In this document: positions 17,178-26,871 of the stretch, in pieces
How positions within the stretch are numbered: position 1 is the first letter of the stretch
Layout: every line of letters begins with the position of its first letter
Assembly (NCBI RefSeq): GCF_025141935.1
Contig: NZ_CP081123.1
Span: forward strand, 9,274-73,273
DNA from: Sulfitobacter sp. S190
GTDB taxonomy: Bacteria > Pseudomonadota > Alphaproteobacteria > Rhodobacterales > Rhodobacteraceae
Direction: 5' to 3'
Length of the DNA stretch: 64,000 nt
Program-made: the position numbers and the translations under genes
The notes under the pieces: generated by a model
What the model was told of the DNA's origin: nothing
Database searches by the model: none
Seen by the model: only the letters and a program-made list of their open reading frames with translations

Positions 17178-18743
17178 TCATTTCCCGGCGAGCTTCCGGG
17201 CCAGCAGGGTGCCGGGCCCTGCGCCGGTTCCACCCCCGGGCCAGACTGCGGCGCCGGTGTGGTACAGATTGGTAATTGGCGTGGTTCCGTCCGCGAACCC
17301 GCGGGCCGGACGGTTCATGAAGTGCTGGTGCAGGTGGTGGCTGCCGCACACCTGATCACCCCCGACGAGGTTCGGGTTGTCCGCCTCAAGCATGGTGGGC
17401 GTGACGATATGCTGTCCCAAGATGCGGTCACGGATGCCCGGGGCGTAGCGGTCGACGATGTCCAGAACGCGGTCGGCCATCGGCCCGGCTGCGGTATCCC
17501 AATCCGTGGCGGTGATTTCGCCTTTGGCGCACCCTTTGATCTGCCCGGGCAACATCCGCACCTGCAGCCACAACACATGCTGGCCTGCAGGCGCGCGCGA
17601 CGGATCAACCACCGTCGGTTGGCCACAGACAACCACCGGCTCCGAGGGCAGCAACCCTGCGTTGGCCTGCTGATAGGTCAGCGCCATCTGGTCCATCGAG
17701 GGCGCGATATGGACGTAGGCAAAGCGTTTCAACTCCGCGGCCTTCCACTGAGGCAAACCGTCCAGCGCGAGGTGGATCATCATCGTGCCCGGTGCGTGCT
17801 GGAACCGTGACATCGCGGTGTCGTGCCGGTCCGACGTGCCGCCCGTCAGACGGGTCAGCGCGGCAGGGGCCACATTCGCAATGACCGCTTTGCCGGCGGT
17901 GATCTCGCTCCCGTCGCGCAGCCTGATCCCGCGCGCCTTTCCGCGATCGTGCAGAACCGCGTCGACGGGGCTGTCGCAATGGATGCGTCCGCCGCGCGCG
18001 GTGATCATCGACACCATCGCCTTTGTTGCGGTGTCCGCGCCGCCCTTGCCCAGAACCATGCCGAACGCCTGTCCTGCCATCGCCTCGAGATACGGGAAAA
18101 GGGCGCCACCCGCGACATCGGGCGCAAAGTCGAGATGCATCCCCCACGCGGCTAGCGTTGCTTTCACGTGCGCGCTTTGAAAAGTTTGGTCAAGCCAGGC
18201 GCGCGGTGACATCAGCAGGAAGCGGGCGAGATCCAGCGTCGCGCCACGGCCGCGTTTTCGGACTGTTTTCCAACCTAAAGATGAAAATGCACGTAAATTC
18301 ATCGGACTGCCCAAAAGTCCGAAGATCGTTTCGGCTTCTTGCGGGAACCCGTCGCTCAGCGCGCCCCATGCGGCGGCGTCGGCGGCGCTGAAACCGCGGA
18401 TGCGGGCGGTGGTAATCGCGCGGTCGGTCGATATGCCGAGCCATTTTCCGTCAGGAAATACGCTGGCGAAAGGATGGTCCGTCGGCGCGAATTGCAGACC
18501 GTTTCGGGCCAGTTCTGCGGCATATTCGGTGTGAAACGCCGATCCGGCGAACAGGGAAAGGTTCATCGCGGCCCAGTCGTGGACGAATCCGTCAAGGGTG
18601 TATTGGCCCGACTTCACCGCTCCGCCCGGGGCCGCGCTTTGCTCATATATCGCCACGGTCCATCCGCGGGACAGCAGATGGCATGCACAGGCAAGACTGT
18701 TGTGTCCGGCTCCGATGATGATGGCGTCAGGTGGCGCGGTCAT
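17178..18743 (-). CDS. Phytoene-dehydrogenase-like FAD oxidoreductase (first of two)
   Basis: FAD-dependent amine/carotenoid-oxidase-fold enzyme, 521 aa. The N-terminal Rossmann motif is AIIIGAGHNSLACACHLLSR, then EQSAAPGGAVKSG. The C-terminal FAD contact is LYHTGAAVWPGGGTGAGPG. It resembles the PYROXD2-like group rather than known carotenoid enzymes, and no other carotenoid gene is nearby. I start it at 18743 with GGGGAG 7 bases upstream; the preceding in-frame ATG (18749) lies inside that spacer. It is divergent from the cyclase gene. Substrate unknown. Confidence 0.85.
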   Translation of the reverse strand: MTAPPDAIIIGAGHNSLACACHLLSRGWTVAIYEQSAAPGGAVKSGQYTLDGFVHDWAAMNLSLFAGSAFHTEYAAELARNGLQFAPTDHPFASVFPDGKWLGISTDRAITTARIRGFSAADAAAWGALSDGFPQEAETIFGLLGSPMNLRAFSSLGWKTVRKRGRGATLDLARFLLMSPRAWLDQTFQSAHVKATLAAWGMHLDFAPDVAGGALFPYLEAMAGQAFGMVLGKGGADTATKAMVSMITARGGRIHCDSPVDAVLHDRGKARGIRLRDGSEITAGKAVIANVAPAALTRLTGGTSDRHDTAMSRFQHAPGTMMIHLALDGLPQWKAAELKRFAYVHIAPSMDQMALTYQQANAGLLPSEPVVVCGQPTVVDPSRAPAGQHVLWLQVRMLPGQIKGCAKGEITATDWDTAAGPMADRVLDIVDRYAPGIRDRILGQHIVTPTMLEADNPNLVGGDQVCGSHHLHQHFMNRPARGFADGTTPITNLYHTGAAVWPGGGTGAGPGTLLARKLAGK

Positions 18744-18769
18744 TCCCATTCTCCCCACAAGATATTTGC

Positions 18770-18784
18770 AAACGCATATTGTTT
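18770..18784. promoter_or_regulatory. AAAC-N7-GTTT inverted repeat in the divergent gap (weak MarR-site candidate)
   Basis: The 104-base gap between the FAD oxidoreductase (minus) and cyclase (plus) contains this short inverted repeat within an AT-rich stretch. The marR gene downstream in the plus operon could bind here. Arms are short, so support is weak. Confidence 0.25.
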
Positions 18785-18847
18785 TGTCTAGCATTGTTTC
18801 ATCACCGCGCGGTCGGATGCCGCGCCAGAAGTCAGGGAGCGATGACG

Positions 18848-19639
18848 ATGAGTGCAGCCGATATGCTTGGAAATTTGGGAGAGATGCTTTTGTCTGGGCA
18901 GGTCGAGATCGTCGATTGCTCGGGCGTTCTGGGGCCTGATACGCCGATCCTGCAGCTGCCCCCCGACTTTGCGAAAAACACCCCCAAAGTCGAGATCCAC
19001 AAGATTTCGGAATACGACAATGACGGCCCGTTTTTTGCGTGGAACTGGATGGTGCTGGGCGAGCATTCGGGCACGCATTTTGACGCGCCGCACCACTGGA
19101 TCACGGGCAAGGATTATGCCGATGGATATACCGACACACTGGATGTGAACCGTTTGGTGGCGCCGGTGAATGTCATCGATTGCTCAACGCAGACAGCCGA
19201 GGATGAAGACTTCCTTCTCACTTCCGATCACATCAAGGCATGGGAGAAAGAACACGGCGACATCGGCGAAGGCGAATGGGTCGTCATGCGGACCGATTGG
19301 GACAGCCGCGCAAATGACGAAGACAAATTCCTGAACGCCGATGACACCGGACCGCATTCGCCCGGTCCGACACCCGATGCGATCGAATATCTATTGTCCA
19401 AGAAAATCGTGGGTTGGGGAACGCAGTGCATCGGGACCGATGCGGGGCAGGCGGGGGGCATGGAGCCGCCCTATCCCGCACACAACCTGCTGCACCGCGA
19501 TAATTGTTTCGGGCTGGCTTCACTCGCCAATCTCAGCAAGCTGCCGGCCAAAGGTGCGATCCTGATCGCGGCGCCGTTGAAGATCAAGAATGGCACCGGC
19601 AGCCCGATCCGTGCACTTGCCATGGTGCCCAAGGGATAG
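18848..19639 (+). CDS. Cyclase-family metal-dependent hydrolase
   Basis: Member of the family that includes kynurenine formamidase and isatin hydrolase, 263 aa. The metal-site motif EHSGTHFDAPHH (residues 72-83; His73, His77, Asp79) is intact. Family members hydrolyse an amide, ester or lactam using Zn or Mn. I choose ATG 18848, 8 bases after GGAG; ATG 18842 is only 2 bases from it. It heads the plus-strand operon cyclase-FAD enzyme-MarR-IorA-IorB. The exact substrate is unknown, though an aromatic or indole-derived compound would fit the neighbours. Confidence 0.85.
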   Translation: MSAADMLGNLGEMLLSGQVEIVDCSGVLGPDTPILQLPPDFAKNTPKVEIHKISEYDNDGPFFAWNWMVLGEHSGTHFDAPHHWITGKDYADGYTDTLDVNRLVAPVNVIDCSTQTAEDEDFLLTSDHIKAWEKEHGDIGEGEWVVMRTDWDSRANDEDKFLNADDTGPHSPGPTPDAIEYLLSKKIVGWGTQCIGTDAGQAGGMEPPYPAHNLLHRDNCFGLASLANLSKLPAKGAILIAAPLKIKNGTGSPIRALAMVPKG

Positions 19640-19641
19640 AC

Positions 19642-21204
19642 GTGGCGCAGGTCGATCATCTGATTATCGGGTCGGGCATCAACGCGTTGGTGGCCGCCGC
19701 GATGCTGTCGCGCAAGGGCGACAGCGTATTGGTGATTGAGCGCGAAGAACGGTTGGGCGGCTGCATGTTCACGTCCGACGCGGTCACGCTTCCCGGGTTT
19801 CACCACGACGTGATGGCCGCGACGTTCGTGTTGTTCATGACAAGCCCTGCCTACGCTGCTTTGGCCGACGATCTGGCAAAGCACGGGTTCGAATTTTGCC
19901 ATACGCCCCATCCGACGGCAGTGTTGCGCCCGTGCGGTAACGCAGTGGTGTTGGGCATGGATCGGGGACAGAACGTCGCCGCCTTCAACGCGTTGAGCCC
20001 GGGGGCAGGGGAACAGCACGCGGCGGATGTAGGCGCGGTCGAGCGGGACGCCGATTTCCTGTTTGCCTTGCTGGGCCAGCGTCTTTGGTGCCGACAAACC
20101 GCCCAGCTGATCGCGAAACAGGCGTGGCGGAAGGGTCTTAACGGATTGAAAGCATGGATCGGTGAGGCGCTCGAACCCGCGCGCGGTTGGCTGGAGACCC
20201 GCTACGACAATGAAGACATACAGGCACTCTGGGCGCCGTGGGTTTCGCACGTGGGTCTTACGCCCGAGGCGACCTATTCGGGCCAGATGGGCAGGGTCAT
20301 CGCCTTCGCGCTCGAGGCGGCGGGCGCGCCCGTGGTCAAAGGCGGCGCAGGACAGGCGGCGGCTGCTTTTTCCGACCTGATCATGGCCAACGGCGGGCAA
20401 CTCCGGACCGGGGTCGAAGCGAAACGCATCATCGTCCGGAACGGGCGCGCGGTGGGGGTCGAGACAGCCGACGGCAGCCAGTTGCACGCACGCAATGTCA
20501 TCGCATCCACCGCGCCGGGCCAACTTTTCGATGAATTGCTCGTCGATCAAACGCCGCCCGATGCCGCCAAGAAATTCCGGCACGGCCGCGGCAACTTCCA
20601 GCTGCACTATGCCCTTGATGCCCCGCCGGAATGGATTGCCGAGGGGCTGGACGATGTGGCGCTCATTCATCTGAGTGACGGCATCGATGCGGTCTCGAAA
20701 TCCAGTAACGAGGCCGAAAGGGGCATGATCCCCCAAACGCCAACAATCTGTGTGGGCCAACCCCACGTGCTCGATCCATCCCGCTGCCCGGAGGGCAAGG
20801 CGATCCTGTGGTGCCAGATTCCCGACAGTCCGCCGGCGATCAAAGGCGATGCCGCCGGAGAAATCGACACAACGCCCGCATGGACAGCCGACATGCGTGA
20901 GGCCTTTGCGGACAGGATCGAAGGAATACTGCGCAAGTCCATCCGCAACTTCGACAAGATCGCGTTGAAGCGGCGGGCCTATTCGCCCGCTGATCTGGAA
21001 GAGATGAACATAAATCTCGTCGGCGGCGACCCTTATGGCGGCGCATGTGCGTTGGATCAGTTCTTTGTCTGGCGCCCCCACGCCGGTGCGGTTAACAACG
21101 CCACCCGGATCAAGGGGCTGCATCACATCGGCGCCTCGACCCATCCCGGACCGGGCCTAGGTGGCGGTTCGGGCTTTAATCTGGCGAAAGGGCTGGGGGC
21201 ATGA
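19642..21204 (+). CDS. Phytoene-dehydrogenase-like FAD oxidoreductase (second of two)
   Basis: FAD enzyme of 520 aa with HLIIGSGINALVAAAMLSRK and EREERLGGCM at the N-terminus, and HHIGASTHPGPGLGGGSG at the C-terminus for the FAD contact. It starts at a GTG (19642) just 2 bases after the cyclase stop, with AAGGGAT upstream; the open frame continues back into cyclase but only as a shadow. It is a distant paralogue of the enzyme at 17178. Together they may act on successive steps or form a heteromer. Substrate unknown. Confidence 0.85.
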   Translation: MAQVDHLIIGSGINALVAAAMLSRKGDSVLVIEREERLGGCMFTSDAVTLPGFHHDVMAATFVLFMTSPAYAALADDLAKHGFEFCHTPHPTAVLRPCGNAVVLGMDRGQNVAAFNALSPGAGEQHAADVGAVERDADFLFALLGQRLWCRQTAQLIAKQAWRKGLNGLKAWIGEALEPARGWLETRYDNEDIQALWAPWVSHVGLTPEATYSGQMGRVIAFALEAAGAPVVKGGAGQAAAAFSDLIMANGGQLRTGVEAKRIIVRNGRAVGVETADGSQLHARNVIASTAPGQLFDELLVDQTPPDAAKKFRHGRGNFQLHYALDAPPEWIAEGLDDVALIHLSDGIDAVSKSSNEAERGMIPQTPTICVGQPHVLDPSRCPEGKAILWCQIPDSPPAIKGDAAGEIDTTPAWTADMREAFADRIEGILRKSIRNFDKIALKRRAYSPADLEEMNINLVGGDPYGGACALDQFFVWRPHAGAVNNATRIKGLHHIGASTHPGPGLGGGSGFNLAKGLGA

Positions 21205-21683
21205 ACAGGCAACGTAAGATCGACACAGAGACAGAGCACCGTCTGGGTGAGATGGGGCTGGAGAATTTCGCACCCTACCTGATGAACAGGATTATGGGGC
21301 GGTACAACAATGCGATGCGCGAGGAAATGGCGGCGCTTGGCCTGACCACGCCGCAGATGCGCTCGCTTGCCGTGCTGTCTGTGATCGACGGGATCTTGAT
21401 CCGCGAACTTGCGGTCTATGCGGTGGTACAGCAATCGACACTCAGCCGGGCGCTGGATGCCCTTGACCGCGACGGGTTGATCCGCCGCGAGACGGATGCA
21501 GAAGACAGCCGCGCCACGCGCGTCTATCTGACAGCGGCCGGGCGCGAGGCTTACCACAGGCTCTGGCCGCATATGTCCGCGGCCTACAAGGCGATGTTCA
21601 AGGGGATCGACGACGACGAACAGCGGGCCTTTGTGGGAACGCTGCAAAAAATGCTGCGCAATATTCGCAAGCACGATTTCTAG
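21201..21683 (+). CDS. MarR-family transcriptional regulator
   Basis: Winged-helix regulator of 160 aa. The DNA-binding part contains LTTPQMRSLAVL, QQSTLSRALDALDRDGLIRR and then the wing DAEDSRATRVYLT. It overlaps the FAD oxidoreductase stop by 4 bases (ATGA). MarR proteins commonly respond to aromatic acids, which fits a 2-oxoacid or aromatic degradation operon. A likely target is the divergent promoter at 18744-18847. Confidence 0.92.
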   Translation: MNRQRKIDTETEHRLGEMGLENFAPYLMNRIMGRYNNAMREEMAALGLTTPQMRSLAVLSVIDGILIRELAVYAVVQQSTLSRALDALDRDGLIRRETDAEDSRATRVYLTAAGREAYHRLWPHMSAAYKAMFKGIDDDEQRAFVGTLQKMLRNIRKHDF

Positions 21684-21695
21684 GGCAGGGGACTG

Positions 21696-23843
21696 ATGGC
21701 GGAAAGGTCGTTCAAGGCTGAGGTGGAGCATCTGCGCAAGGGGGCAGGTGAGACGTTTACCGGAGAGGGCATTCTGGCGATCACAAAGGCGCTGCTGGAA
21801 AACGGCGTGGGATATGTCGGGGGGTATCAGGGTGCGCCGATCAGCCACCTGATGGACGTTCTGGCGGATGCACAGGATTTGATGGGCGAGCTGGGTGTGC
21901 GGTTCGAGGCGAACGCGTCCGAAGCTGCAGCAGCGGCGATGCTGGCGGCGTCAGTTCATTACCCGATCCGCGGCGCGGTGACGTTCAAGGGCCCCGTAGG
22001 GGTCAACGTGGCCTCTGACGCGCTGGCCAACCTCAGCTCATCGGGGGTAACGGGCGGCGCCCTGATCATCGTAGGCGAAGACTACGGTGAGGGTTCTTCC
22101 ATCATGCAGGAGCGCAGCCACGGCTTTGCCATGAAGTCGCAATTCTGGCTGCTCGATCCGCGGCCCAACCTTCCGTCCATCACAAAGGCCGTGAAGGACG
22201 GGTTCGAATTGTCCGAAGCCTCCAACACGCCCGTCATGTTGATGGTGCGTATCCGTTCGTGCCACGTTACCGGCAGCTTCCAGACACGGGACAATGTGCC
22301 GCCGCCGCTGAGCGTGCGCGATGCGCTGAGCGCGCCCCGCTCCGATTTCAATCGTGTCGTTCTGCCTCCGATGAGCTATCTGCACGAACAGGACAAAGTG
22401 CAAAACCGCTGGCCTGCCGCCGAGCGGTTCATTGTCGATCACGGGCTGAACGAATTCTTCGGTCCCCGCGATGCGCCAGTCGGGATCGTGGTGCAGGGGG
22501 GAATGTACAACGGCGTTATCCGTGCACTTCAAAGGCTCGGACTTGCCGACACCGCAGGGCAAAGCGACATCCCCATTTATGTGTTGAACGTGACATACCC
22601 CCTCGTCAGGGATGAGTTCGAGCAGTTCTGCAAAGGCAAGAACGATCTCCTGATCGTCGAGGAAGGCCAGCCCGACCATATAGAGCAGCAGCTGGGATCC
22701 TACCTTTTCAAAGCCCGCTCCGACATACGGTTGAGTGGTAAGGACGTGTTGCCAATGGCGGGCGAATACACCGGGCAGGTTATGCTCGATGGTGTCACCG
22801 GTTTTCTCAAGAAAGCCGCACCCGACATGCTGCCCAGCATCGTGCGTGCCCCCAACGCGCCTGCCTCCGACATTCCGGATCTGTCGAAAACCGTTCCGAT
22901 CCGGCCGCCGGGTTTCTGCACCGGCTGCCCCGAGCGGCCGATCTTTGCCGCGATGAAGCTGACGGAGCAGGAGTTGGGCAAACACCAGATTTCGGGCGAC
23001 ATCGGGTGCCACCTGTTTGCATCCCTACCGCCGTTTGAAATCGGCGGCGCGACGATGGGGTACGGGCTGGGCCCTGCATCGAACGCCGCCTTCGACGGGG
23101 GCGGCGAAAAACGTGCGATATCGATACTGGGCGACGGGGGCTTTTGGCACAACGGGCTGAGCTCTTCGATCGGCAACATGGTATTCAACCGTTCTGACAG
23201 CGTGGCGGTCATTGTCGACAACTACTATTCCGCAGCGACAGGCGGGCAGGATTTGCCATCGTCGCGGGCCAAGAACGCCACAAAAGCCACGGGGCATCCC
23301 ATCACCAAGGCATTGGAGGGTGTCGGCGTCGAGTGGATACGCCAGGTCGATCATACCTACGATGTCGGCCGTATGCGGTCGGTCCTCCGAGAAGCGCTGA
23401 CAACCGATTACGACGGCCCGAAAGTCATCGTTGCCTCATCCGAATGCATGTTGAACCGCCAGCGCCGCGAAAAGCCGCAGCGTGCCAAGGCAATCAAGGA
23501 AGGCAGGCGCGTCGATATCCCCCGCTTTGGTGTGGACGCGGATGTGTGCACCGGCGATCATGCGTGCATCCGGCTGTCCGGGTGTCCTTCCCTGTCGCTG
23601 AAAAGGCTTGATGATCCGCTGCGCGATGATCCGGTCGCGCATATCGACCAAACCTGCGTCGGCTGCGGCAATTGCGGTGAAGTGGCGGATGCGGCGGTTC
23701 TTTGTCCGTCTTTCTATCGCGCGGATGTGGTGCACAACCCCGGCAGGGTCGAAATCACGCTGAACAGGGTCCGGTCCAATATCATCAACTGGTTCCAGAC
23801 CCGACGGGATGCCCGCCGGCTGCGTCTGGAGGATGTCTCTTGA
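21696..23843 (+). CDS. iorA: Indolepyruvate ferredoxin oxidoreductase alpha-like subunit
   Basis: TPP-dependent 2-oxoacid:ferredoxin oxidoreductase subunit, 715 aa. An N-terminal pyrimidine-binding domain (KALLENGVGYVGGYQGAPIS) is followed by the ferredoxin-oxidoreductase core. The TPP/Mg motif is GDGGFWHNGL (about residues 478-487) with DNYYSAATGG about 25 residues on. Near the C-terminus two Cys clusters occur, CTGDHACIRLSGCP (about 617-630) and CVGCGNCG (about 654-661), consistent with 4Fe-4S binding. It would oxidise an arylpyruvate-type acid to acyl-CoA. Substrate is inferred only at family level. Confidence 0.88.
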   Translation: MAERSFKAEVEHLRKGAGETFTGEGILAITKALLENGVGYVGGYQGAPISHLMDVLADAQDLMGELGVRFEANASEAAAAAMLAASVHYPIRGAVTFKGPVGVNVASDALANLSSSGVTGGALIIVGEDYGEGSSIMQERSHGFAMKSQFWLLDPRPNLPSITKAVKDGFELSEASNTPVMLMVRIRSCHVTGSFQTRDNVPPPLSVRDALSAPRSDFNRVVLPPMSYLHEQDKVQNRWPAAERFIVDHGLNEFFGPRDAPVGIVVQGGMYNGVIRALQRLGLADTAGQSDIPIYVLNVTYPLVRDEFEQFCKGKNDLLIVEEGQPDHIEQQLGSYLFKARSDIRLSGKDVLPMAGEYTGQVMLDGVTGFLKKAAPDMLPSIVRAPNAPASDIPDLSKTVPIRPPGFCTGCPERPIFAAMKLTEQELGKHQISGDIGCHLFASLPPFEIGGATMGYGLGPASNAAFDGGGEKRAISILGDGGFWHNGLSSSIGNMVFNRSDSVAVIVDNYYSAATGGQDLPSSRAKNATKATGHPITKALEGVGVEWIRQVDHTYDVGRMRSVLREALTTDYDGPKVIVASSECMLNRQRREKPQRAKAIKEGRRVDIPRFGVDADVCTGDHACIRLSGCPSLSLKRLDDPLRDDPVAHIDQTCVGCGNCGEVADAAVLCPSFYRADVVHNPGRVEITLNRVRSNIINWFQTRRDARRLRLEDVS

Positions 23844-25378
23844 ACCTGCAACTGCCCGCCCGCGCGCCGACGCCGGGAATGGCGCGTATCACCAAGATTG
23901 CGGTGATGGCCGTCGGGGGGCAGGGCGGGGGGGTGCTCACTTCGTGGATCGAAAGCCTTGCCCGATCACAGGGGTACATGGTGCAGGCCACCAGTGTCGC
24001 GGGCGTGGCGCAGCGCACGGGCGCCACGATCTACTATATCGAAATGGCACCGGCCGCGGAGGCCGCACCGGTGTTTGCCCTCGCGCCATCGGCGGGCGAC
24101 GTCGATATCCTGATCGCCGCGGAGATGATGGAAGTGGGCCGTGCGATACAGCGCGGGTTTGTCACGCCGGATCGGACGACGTTGATCGGATCGACGCACC
24201 GCGCGCTCGCCGTGAGCGAAAAGACAGTGCCCGGCGACGGTATCGCAAAGTCGCAAGAGGTGCAGGCAGCGGCCGAGATCGCCGCACAGAGACTGATCCT
24301 CGCCGATATGGAGGGTTTGGCTGTCGGCCAGGGCTCGGTAATTTCGGCGTCATTGTTCGGGGCTCTGGCCGCGGCGGATATCCTGCCCTTCACGCGGCAA
24401 AGCTTTGAAGACGCGATCCGCGCGGGCGGCAAAGGGGTCGAACCGAGCCTTCGTGCCTTTGCCGCGGGTTTCGATGCGGCAAAGACCGGCCCGGCGCAAA
24501 GTAACATCACCCCACGAGAGACTGCGCCCAACCGCATGGTCGGCCCCGCCCGTCTGTTGCGCAAATGGGAGGTTCTGCAAACCCGCGCGCGTGCCTTTCC
24601 CGCGCCGGTCGCGAATATGGCGCAACGCGGGTTGGAAAAGGTCGTCAACTTTCAGGACTGCGCCTACGGCCAGATGTATCTCGACCAACTCGACCCGATC
24701 ATCGCACGTGACGGGGAACAAAACGACTGGCTGCTGAGTATCGAGGCGGCGAAATACGTCTCTAACGCGATGGCTTACGACGATATTATACGTGTGGCCG
24801 ATCTCAAAAGCCGCGCCCCCCGCGTCAAACGCATCCGTGACGAAATGAACGTGCGTGACGGACAGGTCATGCAGGTGACCGAGTTCTTTCACCCCCGCGC
24901 GGCGGAGATTACCGGCATGATGCCTGCTGCGATGGGCGCGCGGTGGGAAGCGGACCCGAAGAAAATGGACCGTCTAGACCGCTGGTTCGGGAAGGGGCGA
25001 CGGCTGCGGACCGATGGCCTGTTTGCCTTTTTCGTGTTGCACACGCTGGGCGGGTTGAAGAACTACCGTTTGCGCACCCGCCGTCATCAGGTCGAGATGG
25101 ATCATCTGCAGAACTGGCTGGAGCGTAGCCTGTCCTACTGCGACACGGACTATGCGCTGTCGGTCGAATTGCTGCGCTGCAGGCGCCTGATCAAAGGGTA
25201 TTCCGACACCCACGCACGCGGGCTCGGCAAGTTTGATACGGTGATGAACGCGGCAGAGATTTTGCATGGCCGCGACGACGCTGCGGAATGGATCGCACGC
25301 CTGCGAGAGGCCGCCTTGCAGGATCCCGACGGTCGCGCATTGGATGGCGCGATCCGGACAGTCCGCTCTTTCGTCTAG
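23840..25378 (+). CDS. iorB: Indolepyruvate oxidoreductase beta-like subunit with long C-terminal extension
   Basis: Partner subunit, 512 aa. The N-terminal about 200 residues match the gamma/beta domain ([20 protein letters not shown], then [18 protein letters not shown]). A further 300 residues follow that resemble the extra domain of large fused IOR proteins of aerobes. I favour a TTG start at 23840 because GGAGG lies 7 bases upstream and it overlaps the iorA stop; the ATG at 23879 has only a poor site. It converges with glpK, overlapping by 4 bases. Confidence 0.85.
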   Translation: MNLQLPARAPTPGMARITKIAVMAVGGQGGGVLTSWIESLARSQGYMVQATSVAGVAQRTGATIYYIEMAPAAEAAPVFALAPSAGDVDILIAAEMMEVGRAIQRGFVTPDRTTLIGSTHRALAVSEKTVPGDGIAKSQEVQAAAEIAAQRLILADMEGLAVGQGSVISASLFGALAAADILPFTRQSFEDAIRAGGKGVEPSLRAFAAGFDAAKTGPAQSNITPRETAPNRMVGPARLLRKWEVLQTRARAFPAPVANMAQRGLEKVVNFQDCAYGQMYLDQLDPIIARDGEQNDWLLSIEAAKYVSNAMAYDDIIRVADLKSRAPRVKRIRDEMNVRDGQVMQVTEFFHPRAAEITGMMPAAMGARWEADPKKMDRLDRWFGKGRRLRTDGLFAFFVLHTLGGLKNYRLRTRRHQVEMDHLQNWLERSLSYCDTDYALSVELLRCRRLIKGYSDTHARGLGKFDTVMNAAEILHGRDDAAEWIARLREAALQDPDGRALDGAIRTVRSFV

Positions 25379-26871
25379 ACGCTCAGCGTGGCCTGTACCG
25401 CCCTTGTCCACGCGGCGTAGCGGTCCTTGCGCGTGTCGGGGTCCATCGATGGCTCGAAGGTTTCGTCAAGCGCCCAAGAGTCCGCAAAGCCCTGCATGTC
25501 CGGATAAAGCCCCGCCCGTTGGCCGGCCAACCATGCCGCCCCGAGCGCTGTTGTCTCGACGACCTGTGGCCGGTCCACCGGCGCGCCGATAATGTCCGAG
25601 AGGAACTGCATGGCCCAGTCGCTGTTGGCCATCCCGCCGTCCACCCGCAATGTGCCGGCTGTGCCGTCCGCGTTCGGCCAATCGGCATGCATTGCCTCGA
25701 GCAGGTCGCGGGTCTGGAAGCCGACGCTTTCGAGCGCCGCTTTTGACATCTCTGCCGGCCCGGTGCCGCGCGTCAGACCGTAGACCGCACCGCGACAATC
25801 GGGGTTCCAATAGGGCGCGCCCAGACCGACAAATGCCGGGACGAGGATAACATTCTGGTTCTCGTCGGCCTTTTCGGCCAAGCCTTGCGTTTCGCCCGCA
25901 TCCTTGATGATGCCCAAACCATCCCGCAGCCATTGGACCACGGCACCGGCCACAAAGATCGACGCCTCGAGCGCGTAGGTCGGCTTGCCGTCCAGCTGGT
26001 ATCCGATGGTCGTCAGCAGCCGGTTTTTCGACGCAACGGGCGTATCACCGGTGTTGAGCAGCGCGAAACAGCCCGTGCCGTAGGTCGATTTCATCATTCC
26101 GGGCTTGAAACAGGCCTGTCCGACGGTCGCGGCCTGCTGATCCCCCGCAACACCAAGGATCGGGATCGGCCGACCAAACAGATCGGGCCGCGTCATACCG
26201 AAGTCAGCAGCACAATCCATCACGCGGGGAAGCATGGCGGTCGGGATATCCATCAGCTCGCAAATCTGTTCCGACCACGCGCCCTTGTGAATGTTGTAGA
26301 GCATCGTGCGGGCGGCGTTGGTGGCATCGGTTACATGGGCTTCCCCGCCGGTGAGTTTCCAGATCAGAAAGCTGTCGACGGTGCCGAATTTCAGTTTGCC
26401 CTCTGCGGCGCGTTCACGGGCACCTTCGTGGGTATCGAGCACCCATTTCAGCTTTGTGGCCGAAAAATAGGGGTCGGCCAGCAGACCGGTCGTGTCGGTG
26501 ATCAGCTTCTCGTGGCCTGCGTCGCGCAACTCGCGGCAGTAGTCGGCGGTGCGGCGGTCCTGCCAGACGATCGCGTTGTAGAGTGGTTTGCCTGTCTCGG
26601 TATCCCAAACGACGACCGTCTCGCGCTGGTTGGTGATGCCGATTGCGGCAATATCGTCCCCTGTCAGACCCGCCTTTTCGATCGCGGCACGACAGGTCGA
26701 CGCGGTGGTGCTCCACAGATCGCCGGGATCGTGCTCGACCCAGCCCGACTGCGGAAAATGCTGCGTGAATTCTTCTTGGGCGGAGGCCGTGACCCGCATA
26801 TCTGCGTCAAAGACAATGGCGCGGGACGACGTGGTGCCCTGATCGATGGCGAGGATGTAGCGAGCGGTCAT
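25375..26871 (-). CDS. glpK: Glycerol kinase
   Basis: Phosphorylates glycerol to glycerol-3-phosphate with ATP in the cytoplasm; 498 aa, normal length. FGGY-kinase motifs are clear: [15 protein letters not shown] at the N-terminus, [12 protein letters not shown] and [10 protein letters not shown], and later [17 protein letters not shown]. Its ATG overlaps the glpD stop (ATGA), so both are one operon with glpD first. No glycerol channel (glpF) or glycerol-3-phosphate transporter gene is on the plasmid, so glycerol may come from an imported glycoside or from diffusion. Confidence 0.96.
   Translation of the reverse strand: MTARYILAIDQGTTSSRAIVFDADMRVTASAQEEFTQHFPQSGWVEHDPGDLWSTTASTCRAAIEKAGLTGDDIAAIGITNQRETVVVWDTETGKPLYNAIVWQDRRTADYCRELRDAGHEKLITDTTGLLADPYFSATKLKWVLDTHEGARERAAEGKLKFGTVDSFLIWKLTGGEAHVTDATNAARTMLYNIHKGAWSEQICELMDIPTAMLPRVMDCAADFGMTRPDLFGRPIPILGVAGDQQAATVGQACFKPGMMKSTYGTGCFALLNTGDTPVASKNRLLTTIGYQLDGKPTYALEASIFVAGAVVQWLRDGLGIIKDAGETQGLAEKADENQNVILVPAFVGLGAPYWNPDCRGAVYGLTRGTGPAEMSKAALESVGFQTRDLLEAMHADWPNADGTAGTLRVDGGMANSDWAMQFLSDIIGAPVDRPQVVETTALGAAWLAGQRAGLYPDMQGFADSWALDETFEPSMDPDTRKDRYAAWTRAVQATLSV

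Noticed and set aside
17178..21204. Carotenoid biosynthesis genes
   Set aside because: The two FAD proteins resemble phytoene dehydrogenases, but no crtB, crtE or crtY-like gene is present and neighbours are catabolic.
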